Assembly: GCA_014378465.1 (NCBI GenBank) | Contig: JACMNQ010000026.1 | Coordinates: 1-49,731 of the forward strand | Length of the DNA stretch: 49,731 nt | Source of the DNA: Oligoflexia bacterium | GTDB taxonomy: Bacteria; Bdellovibrionota; UBA1018 | Direction of reading: 5' to 3' | Shown here: piece by piece, positions 27,364 through 36,730 of the stretch | Layout: the number at the start of each line of letters is the position of its first letter | Position numbering within the stretch: position 1 is the first letter of the stretch | Made by a program: the position numbers and the translations under genes | The notes under the pieces: generated by a model | What the model was told of the DNA's origin: nothing | What the model saw: only the letters and a program-made list of their open reading frames with translations | The model's database searches: none

Positions 27364-27718
27364 CGAGAGTGATTCCTTCTTTGACGAAAAAATGAAAGCG
27401 CTTGAAGGCTCTCTAGAGCAAGCTGCAGGCCACCTCTCCTTGAGCCGTAGTCCACCAGGTTGGAACCACAAAGAAGTCGAACTGGATGGATGGGACAAAT
27501 TGTCCGCCGCGTGGGACACTTCTGTTTGCAGTGTGAACTCAGCGTTTTCAAGCGGGTGGTTATTTCCCGACCCTCCCTTCGATGCCGGCACCGCTGAAAT
27601 CCCTGTTGCCGCTCGCGTCCAAAAGCTCATTCAGCACCCTCATTCCATCGGTTGTCGCGAAAATCCCCACCACCCGGCACTTGCCGCCCTCCCATGCAGG
27701 TGCTACTTGCTGTGAGCT
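27364..27718. promoter_or_regulatory. Divergent intergenic region pckG / ABC operon
   Basis: This gap must hold promoters for two divergent operons. I could not identify convincing -35/-10 pairs. Short ORFs across it show no domain and read as shadows. Confidence 0.35.
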
Positions 27719-28513
27719 ATGACCACTCAGCTTCCGAAGAAAAGTCATCGCAAGATGTGGATCAGTGCAGCTTCAACACTGGCGATCCTCGGAATCGGCA
27801 TCGGGTATTTTCGCTGGAATGCCGGCACGGACGTGGCCCGTCCCCGAATGGGACCGGTTGTCGAGGCCGTGTACGGTCTGGGTACCGTCATCGCGCCGCA
27901 GACTTACCAGGTGAAAACGGCCGTCAATCAGGGGATTCGTGAAATCTACGTGAAAGAAGGCGACTCTGTCCAAGCGGGAGCTCCTCTCATCCGGTTCGAT
28001 GATTCAGGGATCAGCCGCGCACCCTTTTCCGGAACCGTGACCACCCTTCCCTTCAAGCGCGGTGAAATCCTCTTTCCCGGCACGCCCGCACTGACTCTGG
28101 TGAATCTCGGAGATCTGTTTCTCGAAGTGTCGCTCGAACAACAGTCTGTTCTTCGCGTGAAGCGGAACGAGAAGGCTTTTGTGAGTTTTGAATCAATCCG
28201 GGGTGACCGCGTCCAGGCGAAGGTGGAGTCCGTGTTTCCACGCGAAGCCCAGTTCATCGTTCGAATCGTGCTCGACCGCTTTCCTCCCGGAATCCTTCCC
28301 GGCATGACTGCGGACGTCGCAATCGAAGTGGGCCGCAAGGAAAATGTGCTGAGTATCCCCCTCCGCTCGCTCTCTTCGGGCAAGGTGACTCTTCGCCGCG
28401 CAGGGAAGAAGATCAAGGAAACCGTTCAGGTCGGAGTCGTCGACGGAGAATGGGCCGAAGTGACTTCCCGCAATATCGAACCCGAAGACGAAATTCTGAT
28501 CAGGTCCAGATAG
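27719..28513 (+). CDS. Periplasmic membrane fusion protein (HlyD/MacA-like)
   Basis: A 264-residue adaptor. One N-terminal membrane anchor (MWISAASTLAILGIGIGYF) is followed by the half-motif VKTAVNQGIREIYVKEGDSVQAGAPL, directly joined to the second lipoyl-like half (APFSGTVTTLPFKRGEILFPG), then a beta-barrel and membrane-proximal domain. The helical hairpin between the two halves is essentially missing, so it cannot reach far into the periplasm. It is the first gene of a three-gene unit with an FtsX-type permease and an ATPase. Confidence 0.83.
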   Translation: MTTQLPKKSHRKMWISAASTLAILGIGIGYFRWNAGTDVARPRMGPVVEAVYGLGTVIAPQTYQVKTAVNQGIREIYVKEGDSVQAGAPLIRFDDSGISRAPFSGTVTTLPFKRGEILFPGTPALTLVNLGDLFLEVSLEQQSVLRVKRNEKAFVSFESIRGDRVQAKVESVFPREAQFIVRIVLDRFPPGILPGMTADVAIEVGRKENVLSIPLRSLSSGKVTLRRAGKKIKETVQVGVVDGEWAEVTSRNIEPEDEILIRSR

Positions 28514-28514
28514 C

Positions 28515-29762
28515 ATGCTGTTTCTCGCACTCCGACACCTTCTGAGTCGCAAGCGTCAGTCCGTGCTGACGCTGACCGGAATCGTTCTGGGTACGGCTGC
28601 GTATGTGGCGATTTCGGGCATGATGCTCGGCTTTCAAACCTTCATCGTGGATCAGCTGGTCAACAACGATGCCCATATCCGGATCTCCGCGCGTGAAGAG
28701 CCCATCGAACCCCATTCTCTGGATGAAGACTTTTTCGGCCCGGAAGCGCTGGTCGACTGGAAAGCCGCTCCCTCAGGCCGCCGTGATAACGCCTACATTC
28801 TCTCCCCACGGTTCTGGACTGAACGCATGGACCGCATGCCTGAAGTGGCGGCTTATTCCCAGCAACTGGTGACCCAGGTGATCGTGACTCGCGCGAAAGT
28901 CGCCAAAGCCGCTCGCTTGATCGGCAGCGACCCCGCCCGCCAGGCGCAAGTGGCCAACATCAAAAACTACATGATCAAGGGACAGTTCACGGATATCGGC
29001 ATCGGTGGCAATCGAATCGTCATGGGAGATGGGCTGCTCAAGCAACTGGGAGCAAGCGTTCCGGGAACCGTGTACCTCTCCGTGGGTAAAGGCCAGACCC
29101 AACCTTTCAAAGTCATCGGAAGTTTTCATCTCGGCGTGAAAGCTCTGGACGACTCCACGCTCTTTGGGGCCTTGCCCGATGTTCAAAAACTGAACGGGAC
29201 ACCCAGCCGCATCTCCGACATTGCAGTTCGCCTTCATGACGTGGAGGGCGCCCGGGAACTGGCGACCTCCTGGAACATCCTCAGCCAGGAAAAGGTCCAG
29301 AGCTGGGATCAAGCCAATGAAGGGATCATGTCCGTCTTCACGACCCAGGACATCGTCCGGAACTCCATGACGATCTCGATTCTGATCGTTGCCGGTTTTG
29401 GGATCTACAACATCCTGAATATGGCCGTGACTCACAAGCGGCGGGAAATCGCGATCCTGAGGTCCATGGGTTACGAGTCTTCGGACATCGTGGCGCTGTT
29501 CCTGACCCAAGGAATCATCCTCGGCGTCCTCGGGGGAATCATCGGCTGCCTGCTCGGTTATGGGGTCTGTGAAATCATGGCCAGAATTCCGGTTGCCGAC
29601 CGAGGCCTCGGAGGCAATCACATGATCATCGTCTTCTTTCCCGGCATTTACGTGCGAGGGTTCATCATCGCTTTCAGTTCAGCCAGCATTGCGAGCTTTC
29701 TGCCCGCGCGCGCCGCCGGAAGGCTCAGTCCGATCGACATCATTCGCAGTGAGAACTCCTGA
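28515..29762 (+). CDS. ABC transporter permease (FtsX/LolC/MacB type)
   Basis: A 415-residue permease: one N-terminal membrane helix (LTLTGIVLGTAAYVAISGMM), a large periplasmic MacB-like domain, then three C-terminal helices of the FtsX domain (ISILIVAGFGIYNILNMAVT, GIILGVLGGIIGCLLGYGV, FIIAFSSASIASFLPA). KRREIAILRSMG is the coupling-helix region. Family members drive lipoprotein release, efflux or cell-envelope signalling by mechanical force. It starts 1 nt after the adaptor stop and is followed by the ATPase. Confidence 0.87.
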   Translation: MLFLALRHLLSRKRQSVLTLTGIVLGTAAYVAISGMMLGFQTFIVDQLVNNDAHIRISAREEPIEPHSLDEDFFGPEALVDWKAAPSGRRDNAYILSPRFWTERMDRMPEVAAYSQQLVTQVIVTRAKVAKAARLIGSDPARQAQVANIKNYMIKGQFTDIGIGGNRIVMGDGLLKQLGASVPGTVYLSVGKGQTQPFKVIGSFHLGVKALDDSTLFGALPDVQKLNGTPSRISDIAVRLHDVEGARELATSWNILSQEKVQSWDQANEGIMSVFTTQDIVRNSMTISILIVAGFGIYNILNMAVTHKRREIAILRSMGYESSDIVALFLTQGIILGVLGGIIGCLLGYGVCEIMARIPVADRGLGGNHMIIVFFPGIYVRGFIIAFSSASIASFLPARAAGRLSPIDIIRSENS

Positions 29763-29763
29763 A

Positions 29764-30423
29764 ATGGGAATTCTCCTCACGGACATCAGGAAGTCCTTCG
29801 GCTCTCCTCCCACTCAGGTGTTGAAAGGAATTTCGCTGGAAATCCAGGAGGGCGAATTCGTCTCCATCGTAGGCCGTTCCGGCTGCGGAAAGAGCACCCT
29901 CCTCTACATCATGAGCACGCTCGACCCACCCAGTTCCGGGACGGTTTTGATCGACGGACAGGATGTCAATGCGATTTCCTCACGAGAACTTCACCGCTTC
30001 AGAAATTTGAAAATGGGTTTTGTTTTTCAGTTTCATCACCTCCTGCCGGAGCTGAATGCGCTTGAAAACGTCCTGATGCCTGCCATGAAGGCCAATCGAC
30101 AGGAGGAGCGGAAGGCTTTCGCCATCTCCCTCATGGAAGAATTTGGTCTTGGCAAAAAGCTCAAGAGCTTTCCGGGCCAGCTCTCGGGTGGCGAGCAGCA
30201 GCGCGTGGCGATCGCACGAGGGCTGGTCATGGAGCCCAGGTACCTGTTTGCCGATGAGCCGACTGGAAATCTGGACTCAGCCAACGGCAACGCCGTCATG
30301 AGCCTCTTCAGGAGAATCAATCAGGAACAGAAGATGGCCGTGATCTACGTGACCCATGACATCGATTTCTCCAAGATGGCTGAAAGAACGATCCAGATGT
30401 CAGACGGTCTGGTCCTGAGCTGA
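29764..30423 (+). CDS. ABC transporter ATPase (LolD/MacB type)
   Basis: A 219-residue ATPase with Walker [10 protein letters not shown] (37-45), signature LSGGEQQR (140-147), Walker B YLFADEP (160-166) and the switch His in THD (H198). It powers the upstream permease. I chose the ATG at 29764, two bases after the permease stop (TGAAATG); a longer reading enters the permease gene and is not expected. No outer-membrane channel gene follows, so the system may work on lipoproteins, as LolCDE does, or recruit a TolC encoded elsewhere. Confidence 0.88.
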   Translation: MGILLTDIRKSFGSPPTQVLKGISLEIQEGEFVSIVGRSGCGKSTLLYIMSTLDPPSSGTVLIDGQDVNAISSRELHRFRNLKMGFVFQFHHLLPELNALENVLMPAMKANRQEERKAFAISLMEEFGLGKKLKSFPGQLSGGEQQRVAIARGLVMEPRYLFADEPTGNLDSANGNAVMSLFRRINQEQKMAVIYVTHDIDFSKMAERTIQMSDGLVLS

Positions 30424-30598
30424 CTCAGGGATTCAGGCGGGCTTCCCCATTTCGTCGAACCTCTATTGATTTCCAGAACCGCGCAAGGCGGACACCACTT
30501 TACGAGGCCCGTCACCAGTGGAAGCGGTCCCAGGAGAAACCCGGGATTGCCCGGCCCCCGGAACGCCAGACGGGTCACTGCGATCCCTCTACCTGCTG

Positions 30599-30627
30599 TT
30601 GACACGCGGGCTTGGAGCCGTTTAGAT
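30599..30627 (+). promoter_or_regulatory. Sigma-70-like promoter
   Basis: TTGACA (30599-30604, perfect -35), 17 bp, TTAGAT (30622-30627). The expected start of transcription is about 3 bp before the ATG at 30637. Confidence 0.5.
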
Positions 30628-30636
30628 CAGAGGACG

Positions 30637-31146
30637 ATGAAACAACGCATTCGACACCTTTTCCCTCATAATGCTGGAGTTGCCTCAGTGGGCCGAAGTG
30701 ACTCAACAGGCGGTCATGATGAACTTGTTCCCCGCGGCTGGATCACGCCCCAAGGCGCATTTCTCAAAACCAAAGAACATTGGGCCAGCATCAGTGCCCA
30801 TTTTCGCAGGCCGGATACCCGCTCGATCAGAAAAGAAGAGACGCCCGAAGAGGCCGAAGCAGCCGAGAAGAATGCCCACCTGGCTTACAGCGTGGGCTGG
30901 ATCAGCGTGGGTCACGCCGGCAAACTGAACGCCATCGGTCATCAGAGGACCTTCCAGGCCAGCCAACACCCGGCTGTCACGACTCTTCGCAATCTGGTCG
31001 CCCCTTTGCCTCACCTGTCCATCCAGGTCGAAGTGCAGCTCGGAGATTATGTTCCCTCACGGGGAGTTCATGAAGACTTCGACCTGAAGGAATATGATTT
31101 GGATATTCTCATCAAGCGTGGACGACTCCGCCAAAAACGTTCATGA
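30637..31146 (+). CDS. Hypothetical protein
   Basis: A 169-residue protein that I do not recognise. It is polar, with a conserved-looking core VGWISVGHAGKLNAIGH, a run LPHLSIQVEVQLGDYVPS and a basic C-terminus. No signal peptide or membrane helix. A promoter with a perfect -35 ends 9 bp before the ATG, and AGGA is only two bases from it, so the mRNA may be leaderless or the start may be a downstream GTG. The stop overlaps the next small ORF by 4 nt. Confidence 0.55.
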   Translation: MKQRIRHLFPHNAGVASVGRSDSTGGHDELVPRGWITPQGAFLKTKEHWASISAHFRRPDTRSIRKEETPEEAEAAEKNAHLAYSVGWISVGHAGKLNAIGHQRTFQASQHPAVTTLRNLVAPLPHLSIQVEVQLGDYVPSRGVHEDFDLKEYDLDILIKRGRLRQKRS

Positions 31147-31445
31147 AAAGCAGGGAGTCCATTCGCCATTCGAATATCCTTTGCTCCTCAAGGATGAACC
31201 CGGCAGACACCACGATCTTCAGACGCCTGAAGCTTCGGGCCGGCAACTGCACTCTCAATGGGCAAAGCGAGAATCTGGGCGTCAGCCGCTATGAGAAGTT
31301 CACGGTTGTGACCGGCAAAGCTTCGACGATCAACACTTCACTGATTGCAATCTCACCCACCGCGCGGACACCGATCAGGAAACCTGTAGGAAAGCCTTTG
31401 CCTGAGCAACCGCTTCAGAAAAAAGTCGAGCCCCAAAAAAACTGA
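31143..31445 (+). CDS. Small hypothetical protein
   Basis: A 100-residue basic ORF, starting in an ATGA overlap with the upstream gene and rich in Thr, Pro and Lys toward the end (KPVGKPLPEQPLQKKVEP). No domain recognised. The overlap supports translation, but the composition is ambiguous and it could be spurious. Confidence 0.35.
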   Translation: MKSRESIRHSNILCSSRMNPADTTIFRRLKLRAGNCTLNGQSENLGVSRYEKFTVVTGKASTINTSLIAISPTARTPIRKPVGKPLPEQPLQKKVEPQKN

Positions 31446-31480
31446 ACTGAGAAGGCGAGAGCAATCGGGTCTCAGTGAGT

Positions 31481-31495
31481 CCGTGAAATTCACGG
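31481..31495. promoter_or_regulatory. Perfect 7-1-7 palindrome upstream of the alcohol dehydrogenase gene
   Basis: CCGTGAAATTCACGG is a perfect inverted repeat about 130 bp before the dehydrogenase start. It could be an operator. There is no T-tract, so not an obvious terminator. Confidence 0.35.
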
Positions 31496-31624
31496 ATTGG
31501 ACCTTTAACGTCCTGCAGCGTTCAACTTCGCGCCCCATCAGCGCCCTCGCCGCTCTCGGTCAGCGACTTTCGGGTCGCGGGAAATGGAAATTTGCTGTTA
31601 TAGATTTCAAAAGAGGCAAATTTC

Positions 31625-32668
31625 ATGACCCACGCCAAAGGCTACGCTGCACAGTCCGCAAAAACTCCGCTCGAACCCTTTTCATTTGAACGTCGGGAAC
31701 CGAAACCCAACGATGTCGCCATCGACATCAAATTCTGCGGAGTCTGCCACTCTGACATTCACCAGGTGCGCGACGAGTGGGGCGGTTCGGCGTTTCCCAT
31801 GGTGCCCGGTCATGAAATTGCCGGCATCGTGAGCCGAGTGGGAAGCAAAGTGACGAAGTTCAAAGTGGGCGACGCGGTCGGGGTCGGCTGCATCGTGGAC
31901 TCCTGCCGCCACTGCGCGCACTGCGAGCGCGATCTCGAACAGTACTGCAAGGAAGGCATGACTGGAACCTACAACTCCCGTGAACGGGATGACTCCGCGG
32001 CCACCCAGGGTGGGTATTCGGATCATGTGGTCGTGGACGAAAACTACGTTCTGCGCATTCCCGGCAATCTTTCTCTCGACAAAGCGGCACCGCTCCTTTG
32101 CGCGGGGATTACCCTTTACTCGCCTCTCATGCACTGGAAAGCCGGCCCGGGAAAGAAAGTGGCGATCCTGGGACTGGGCGGCCTGGGGCACATGGGCGTG
32201 AAGATCGCGCACGCGCTCGGCGCTGAGGTCACGGTACTCAGTCATTCGAACAAGAAGCAGGAAGATGCCAGACGTCTGGGTGCGGATCACTTTCACGCGA
32301 CTTCGGATCCAGCGACTTTTCAGAAACTCGCGGGCAGTTTCGATCTGATCATCAATACGGTTTCAGCTGACATTGATTGGAATCAATATCTGTCGCTCGT
32401 CAATCTGGATGGATCCATGGTCGTGGTCGGAGTTCCTGAGAAACCCAACGCAGTCGGCTCGTTCTCCCTCATCATGGGACGTCGAAGCCTTGCGGGATCA
32501 GGTATCGGCGGAATCAGAGAAACCCAGGAGATGCTCGACTTCTGCAGCAAGCACAACATCACTTCGGACATTGAAATCATTCCGATGAGCAAGATCAATG
32601 AAGCCTATGAAAGAGTCACGAAAAGTGACGTTCGCTACCGCTTCGTGATCGATATGGCCACGCTCTGA
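31625..32668 (+). CDS. Zinc-dependent alcohol/aldehyde dehydrogenase (YahK-like)
   Basis: A 347-residue medium-chain dehydrogenase that reduces aldehydes with NADPH. Catalytic zinc ligands are in [16 protein letters not shown] and PGHEIAG; the structural zinc uses the Cys set [16 protein letters not shown]; the Rossmann motif is [13 protein letters not shown]. The pattern matches the cinnamyl alcohol dehydrogenase group, to which E. coli YahK belongs. GAGG lies eight bases before the ATG. It is followed 58 bp later by glutathione peroxidase, which suggests a shared role in detoxifying oxidation products. Confidence 0.88.
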   Translation: MTHAKGYAAQSAKTPLEPFSFERREPKPNDVAIDIKFCGVCHSDIHQVRDEWGGSAFPMVPGHEIAGIVSRVGSKVTKFKVGDAVGVGCIVDSCRHCAHCERDLEQYCKEGMTGTYNSRERDDSAATQGGYSDHVVVDENYVLRIPGNLSLDKAAPLLCAGITLYSPLMHWKAGPGKKVAILGLGGLGHMGVKIAHALGAEVTVLSHSNKKQEDARRLGADHFHATSDPATFQKLAGSFDLIINTVSADIDWNQYLSLVNLDGSMVVVGVPEKPNAVGSFSLIMGRRSLAGSGIGGIRETQEMLDFCSKHNITSDIEIIPMSKINEAYERVTKSDVRYRFVIDMATL

Positions 32669-32726
32669 ACTGAAACCTTGAATGGTCGAAACGATCTGAC
32701 CACTGAAATTGGAGTACCCCGCTGAA

Positions 32727-33287
32727 ATGAGCGCTCAAACTGTCTACGAATTTTCCGTGAAAAAGATCGATGGCGCAACCGCGGAGCTGAAGGACTATCA
32801 GGGCAAAGTGCTTCTGATCGTGAACGTGGCTTCCAAGTGCGGGCTCACTCCGCAATACGACGCCCTTGAAAAGATTCATGAGCAGTACCACGCGCAGGGC
32901 TTCGAAGTTCTTGGCTTTCCCGCCAATGAGTTCGGAGCTCAGGAACCTGGGACCAATTCGGAGATCCAGGAATTTTGCCGCGCCAATTTCGGCGTGAAGT
33001 TTCCCATGTTCGAAAAGATCGTGGTCAAAGGCCCCGGACAACACCCGCTTTACAACTTCATGACGGAAACAAAACCTGAAGCGACTTCACCTGAGGGTCC
33101 CGCCTTTGAGGACAAACTGAAGAATTACGGCGTCAATCGCGCGAAGAAGAACGACATTTTGTGGAATTTCGAAAAGTTTCTCATCAGCCGCAAAGGCGAA
33201 ATCATCGCGAGATTCAATCCCGATGTCACACCCGATGCTGCAGTCGTTACCGCTGCGATCGAAGCTGCGCTTGAAGCCGCGAAGTAA
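32727..33287 (+). CDS. Glutathione peroxidase family protein
   Basis: A 186-residue thiol peroxidase that reduces H2O2 or lipid hydroperoxides with glutathione or thioredoxin. The catalytic Cys is in NVASKCGLTPQY, the Gln in FPANEFGAQEPG and the Trp in ILWNFEKFLI. It uses Cys, not selenocysteine, and has no signal peptide. Start: ATG at 32727; a TTG six codons earlier is in frame but less likely. Confidence 0.9.
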   Translation: MSAQTVYEFSVKKIDGATAELKDYQGKVLLIVNVASKCGLTPQYDALEKIHEQYHAQGFEVLGFPANEFGAQEPGTNSEIQEFCRANFGVKFPMFEKIVVKGPGQHPLYNFMTETKPEATSPEGPAFEDKLKNYGVNRAKKNDILWNFEKFLISRKGEIIARFNPDVTPDAAVVTAAIEAALEAAK

Positions 33288-33331
33288 GGCCGATCCACTT
33301 TCAGCCACACGGGTGACATTCCTTTGGCAAG

Positions 33332-34075
33332 CTAGCCTCCGTTGCGCAGGAAAACCCTGACACGGTCGCAGTGCTCATTGAGCTGCACGGACTCCTCATG
33401 GCTGCCGCCCTTGTCCGGGTGAAAGACTCGAGAGAGCTTGCGTTTGGCTTCGCTGAGAATCAGTTCGGAAGGCCCTTCCGGCATCGGAAACCCGTTCTCT
33501 GAAAAATAGAGAATCGACGCTTCGATCTCGGGCGGGTATTGGCCAGCCGTCGGAACGCTCGTCGACTCCTCGCGACTGTAACTCCCCTTCCTGGCACCTT
33601 TGCCGCTGCCGCCTTGGGCATGCTGACTTTTGTAGGCCTTGGCTCGAGCTTTTTGCTGCTGATAGTGCTCCTTGCGGCGCTCACTGGCCTGCTGCTTGGC
33701 TGAAGCGGCGGCTTCCGCACGAGCGATGGCACGTGGATCTGCAGCAGTTTCCGCTTTTTCGAGATCGGATTTTCCAGCGAGAAAGTCAGGATGCTTTTCG
33801 GCCACGCAGAGAAACACGGCCCAGAGGTGTTTGCAGAATTGCCCTTTTTTCGCAGCCGGGCAGGAGCAGTTCGCCGAGATCAGCGGACTGTCCATGCTCT
33901 CTGATGTCAAAGTCACGCGAAGAGGGGGAGCGCCCCGGACATAAGCCTGAAGCGAAGTATCCCCGGCACTGGAAATAAAGACCTTTTCCTGCGCGACGAG
34001 CTTTCGCCCACTGGACTGAGTCTCCGGCTTGAAGAAGTTTTCAAAGGGTTCAACCAGGATATCGGCAGGGGTCAT
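33332..34075 (-). CDS. SWIM zinc finger protein with C-terminal J-like domain
   Basis: A 247-residue two-domain protein. A SWIM zinc motif (CSCPAAKKGQFCKHLW, C-x-C-xn-C-x-H) is at about 69-84. A long charged Ala/Lys/Gln-rich linker follows, then a short J-domain with the HPD tripeptide (RKLSRVFHPDKGGSHEE) at the C-terminus. SWIM modules bind nucleic acids or proteins; the HPD motif stimulates DnaK ATPase. This pairing suggests a specialised DnaK co-chaperone for a DNA- or RNA-bound client. The gene starts 4 nt after the upstream 34080-34652 gene. Confidence 0.75.
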   Translation of the reverse strand: MTPADILVEPFENFFKPETQSSGRKLVAQEKVFISSAGDTSLQAYVRGAPPLRVTLTSESMDSPLISANCSCPAAKKGQFCKHLWAVFLCVAEKHPDFLAGKSDLEKAETAADPRAIARAEAAASAKQQASERRKEHYQQQKARAKAYKSQHAQGGSGKGARKGSYSREESTSVPTAGQYPPEIEASILYFSENGFPMPEGPSELILSEAKRKLSRVFHPDKGGSHEESVQLNEHCDRVRVFLRNGG

Positions 34076-34079
34076 CGGA

Positions 34080-34652
34080 TCAGAGCTCCCTGGAAAGTTC
34101 CGAAGGAAGCTCCTCTGAAGTGAGGAGCCCCAGTTTGATCGCCTGACGAGTCACTTCCAGAATGAGCTTCTGCCCCTCAGCATCAAGATCCGCATAATGA
34201 AGTTCGAGTGCTTCACGTCCCTGCGGGATTTCGCCACCATGGAAACACGTCACCAGGTAATTGGCCAGAGTCGTGGATTCAACCGCTCCCTTCGAAGTGG
34301 ACTTCCCTTCGAGTTCAAGCGCCACCCGTAGGTTTGACCGGGCTTCCTGAAGCTGGCCTGAACTTCCGTACGCCACCCCGAGGGTCGCGCGCAGGGCTGA
34401 ATTTTCTGGAAAAAGGGTCACGTACTTCTGGCCATGCTGCAACAGCTCAGCGAGGGTTCCGCCTTGCAGGAGCTGTTCGGCAATATCCACCGCCGAAGCC
34501 TCTTCAACGGGATCTTCGAGAAGTCTGCCCTCAGGGTCACAAGGTCTCCCGAAGTCATCCGTGAAGGTTCCATTCACATCGATCCGGGAAGGATCCAGCC
34601 GATTTCCTTCTTCGTCCACGTAGTCGATCATTTTTGAATGCTCTGAGTTCAT
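34080..34652 (-). CDS. TPR-like hypothetical protein
   Basis: A 190-residue acidic protein. The N-terminus has a short DUF-like strand region (YVDEEGNRLDPSRIDVNGTF). The middle shows TPR-type helices (ALRATLGVAYGSSGQLQEAR, SNLRVALELEG). No signal peptide. It is co-transcribed with the SWIM/J protein (4-nt spacing), so it may be a client adaptor for that co-chaperone. Confidence 0.65.
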   Translation of the reverse strand: MNSEHSKMIDYVDEEGNRLDPSRIDVNGTFTDDFGRPCDPEGRLLEDPVEEASAVDIAEQLLQGGTLAELLQHGQKYVTLFPENSALRATLGVAYGSSGQLQEARSNLRVALELEGKSTSKGAVESTTLANYLVTCFHGGEIPQGREALELHYADLDAEGQKLILEVTRQAIKLGLLTSEELPSELSREL

Positions 34653-34742
34653 CTCGACACTCTAGCATGACAGGGCTTTGCCATGCAGCGGTAATTCACC
34701 AGACGGCTTGCATCAGAATCCTTTCTAAGGGATCCTGAGCCC

Positions 34743-35228
34743 ATGAAACGCAAGCTGGCAGCGCTCTTCCTTCACCCCTACTTTCTCTCCATCCTGACTC
34801 TCCTGATGCTGGTTCTCTTTTACTCCTCAATCAAGGTGACCTGGTTTTTTCTTCATCCCGCCAACCACTTCCAGGAGGCGGTTGAGCTCTGGGAAGGGTT
34901 TGGAACCATCCTGCTCGGATTGGGAGTTTTCCTGGAGGAACGTCCGGCGCTGCAGCACATTCTGGGCCTGGACCCCGTACGGGCTCGCAAGGAAGAAGAA
35001 GATGCGGTCGAAGCGGTCTGCCACGATTACGGGGTCATCTTCGTGATTTTCGGAGTGATCATTGAACTCTTCGCCTGGCTGGTGAAGATTCCCAATGAAG
35101 TGCTGGACACTTACGGCATCGAATTCACTTTCCTGAATGTCGCCGCCCTCGCGGCGACATTCAGCGCAGTGTTGCAGATCAAGTTTTTTTTCGAGATTCT
35201 GGCCGCCCATTTCAAGCGCAGGAAATGA
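34743..35228 (+). CDS. Integral membrane protein of unknown function
   Basis: A 161-residue protein with four likely membrane helices (LSILTLLMLVLFYSSI, FGTILLGLGVFL, YGVIFVIFGVIIELFAWLV, FLNVAALAATFSAVLQI) and a short acidic loop EEEDAVEAV. Not assigned to a family. It ends at a bidirectional-looking terminator shared with the OmpA lipoprotein gene. Confidence 0.65.
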   Translation: MKRKLAALFLHPYFLSILTLLMLVLFYSSIKVTWFFLHPANHFQEAVELWEGFGTILLGLGVFLEERPALQHILGLDPVRARKEEEDAVEAVCHDYGVIFVIFGVIIELFAWLVKIPNEVLDTYGIEFTFLNVAALAATFSAVLQIKFFFEILAAHFKRRK

Positions 35229-35230
35229 AG

Positions 35231-35270
35231 AAGGCGCCACCCGGGAAAACCCGAGAGGCGCCTTTATTTT
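35231..35270 (+). terminator. Terminator between the membrane protein and OmpA lipoprotein genes
   Basis: AAGGCGCC (35231-35238) pairs with GGCGCCTT (35257-35264), with an inner CGGG/CCCG stem, then TTATTTT. It sits between two convergent stops and may work for both. Confidence 0.75.
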
Positions 35271-35311
35271 CACTTGAAAGATCCCGGCGAGGCCGAAGAC
35301 CTGACGGCGAT

Positions 35312-36730
35312 TCACATGTTCACGGAAGTTCCGATGATCACATCCACGCGGCGGTTGATCGCGCGACCTTCTTTGGTCTTGTTCGTGGTAAGTGGCTTTT
35401 CATAACCGAAGCCCTGAGCTTCGACCTGTTCAGCAGGCAGGGTCTTGCCGGCGACAAAAAACTTCATCACGGATTCGGCACGCTTCTGGGAAAGCTCCTT
35501 GTTCTTCGCTTCGGTCCCGACGGAGTCGGTGTGACCTTCGACGATGACCTTGGTCACGGGCACTGCGGCGATCATCTCTTTGACCTTCTGCAGGGTCTCG
35601 AGGGATGACGAAGTGAGTTCAAAGCGAGCGGTCGAGAACTGCATGCTCTTCAGACGGATCACGATCTTGTTGCCGTCACGAACCACTTCAGCTTCAGCCG
35701 GAGTGAACTCCGCCTTGATGCTTTCGATCTTCTGATTGAGTGCTTCATGATCGGCATACTGCTGATTGGCACCTTGCAGGGCCTGAATGCTCTGGCGATT
35801 GGCCATTTCCTGTGTCTTCACTTCCTGTGCGGTCACATCGGCCGCATTCTGGGTCTGCTGAGCCTTGAGGCTGGCATCCTGCAGGGAAACATCCTTCGCC
35901 GCGAGAGAAGCTTCGTTCGCGGCAATCTGCTGAGTCTGATCATAGATTTGAACGGCAGCGGTCTCGGAGGTCTGGGAAGCGACGATGGTCTTGAGAACCT
36001 GATCGAGCTTCTGGGAACTCTTCACGGACTGGGCGACTGCCTGACGGTAGCCGTCGGGATTGCGGCGATTGGCTTCAATCGAACGAATCGCGGAGTCATA
36101 TTGAACCTGGGCGGCACTGTAGGTTTCAGGCGCTTTTTTCTTCGCGCCGTTGTTCTCGGCCTTTTCGATCGTCGCACGGGCCTGTCCGAGCTGAGTGACC
36201 TTTAGAGCGGAAACTTCGAGTTCGGAATAACGGCCTTCGAGTTTGGAAATCTTCTTGGCGTTTCTCTTGAAGTCACCTTCCTCGATTTCTTCGCCGAAGC
36301 TGCGGAGGTCCTGATCGGCAGCCGCAAATTCCTTGGGAAGCGCGGACTGGGCCTGAACGTTCTTGGCGGAAGTTCGCGCACTGAGAACGGTCTTGAAGGT
36401 TTCAGTACCGGTGGCACCATTGGTTTCGACGATCTTGAGATGCGCAAGCGCTTCTCCGACGTCAGCCAGGATCTTGTCAGAGGACTCACCTTTTTCAGAT
36501 TTGCGATGAGCATTGGAGAGCGCAGTCTGCGCATTCTTGAAATGGGAGGGCGAGAGCAGGTCAAACTGTTTCATGCCGTCCACATGGAGTCTTGCATCGG
36601 CTTCAGAGAGCTGAGACTGGGGATCGGATCCAGACGGCAAATCGACTTTCTGAACGGAGGAAGCGCAGGCAGCGAGGACGAGAGACGCGAAAAGAGCGGA
36701 AGCGAGGATCATAGGATTATGGAATTTCAT
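35312..36730 (-). CDS. OmpA-family lipoprotein with DUF4398-like N-terminus
   Basis: A 472-residue envelope lipoprotein. Lipobox LAAC gives Cys22. Residues to about 230 are helical and contain DUF4398-type repeats (AQTALSNAHR, SAAQVQYDSAI). A coiled-coil, Gln/Ala-rich segment follows. The C-terminal OmpA domain has the peptidoglycan-binding pattern VIVEGHTDSVGTEAKNKELSQKRAESV and RRVDVII. It should link the outer membrane to the cell wall. GGGAGA precedes the ATG by five bases. A hairpin AGGGG/CCCCT lies upstream at 36801-36816. Confidence 0.87.
   Translation of the reverse strand: MKFHNPMILASALFASLVLAACASSVQKVDLPSGSDPQSQLSEADARLHVDGMKQFDLLSPSHFKNAQTALSNAHRKSEKGESSDKILADVGEALAHLKIVETNGATGTETFKTVLSARTSAKNVQAQSALPKEFAAADQDLRSFGEEIEEGDFKRNAKKISKLEGRYSELEVSALKVTQLGQARATIEKAENNGAKKKAPETYSAAQVQYDSAIRSIEANRRNPDGYRQAVAQSVKSSQKLDQVLKTIVASQTSETAAVQIYDQTQQIAANEASLAAKDVSLQDASLKAQQTQNAADVTAQEVKTQEMANRQSIQALQGANQQYADHEALNQKIESIKAEFTPAEAEVVRDGNKIVIRLKSMQFSTARFELTSSSLETLQKVKEMIAAVPVTKVIVEGHTDSVGTEAKNKELSQKRAESVMKFFVAGKTLPAEQVEAQGFGYEKPLTTNKTKEGRAINRRVDVIIGTSVNM

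Noticed and set aside
27350..27715. 121-codon ORF between pckG and the ABC operon
   Set aside because: Overlaps the pckG start, has no domain or ribosome site, and competes with a minus-strand ORF.
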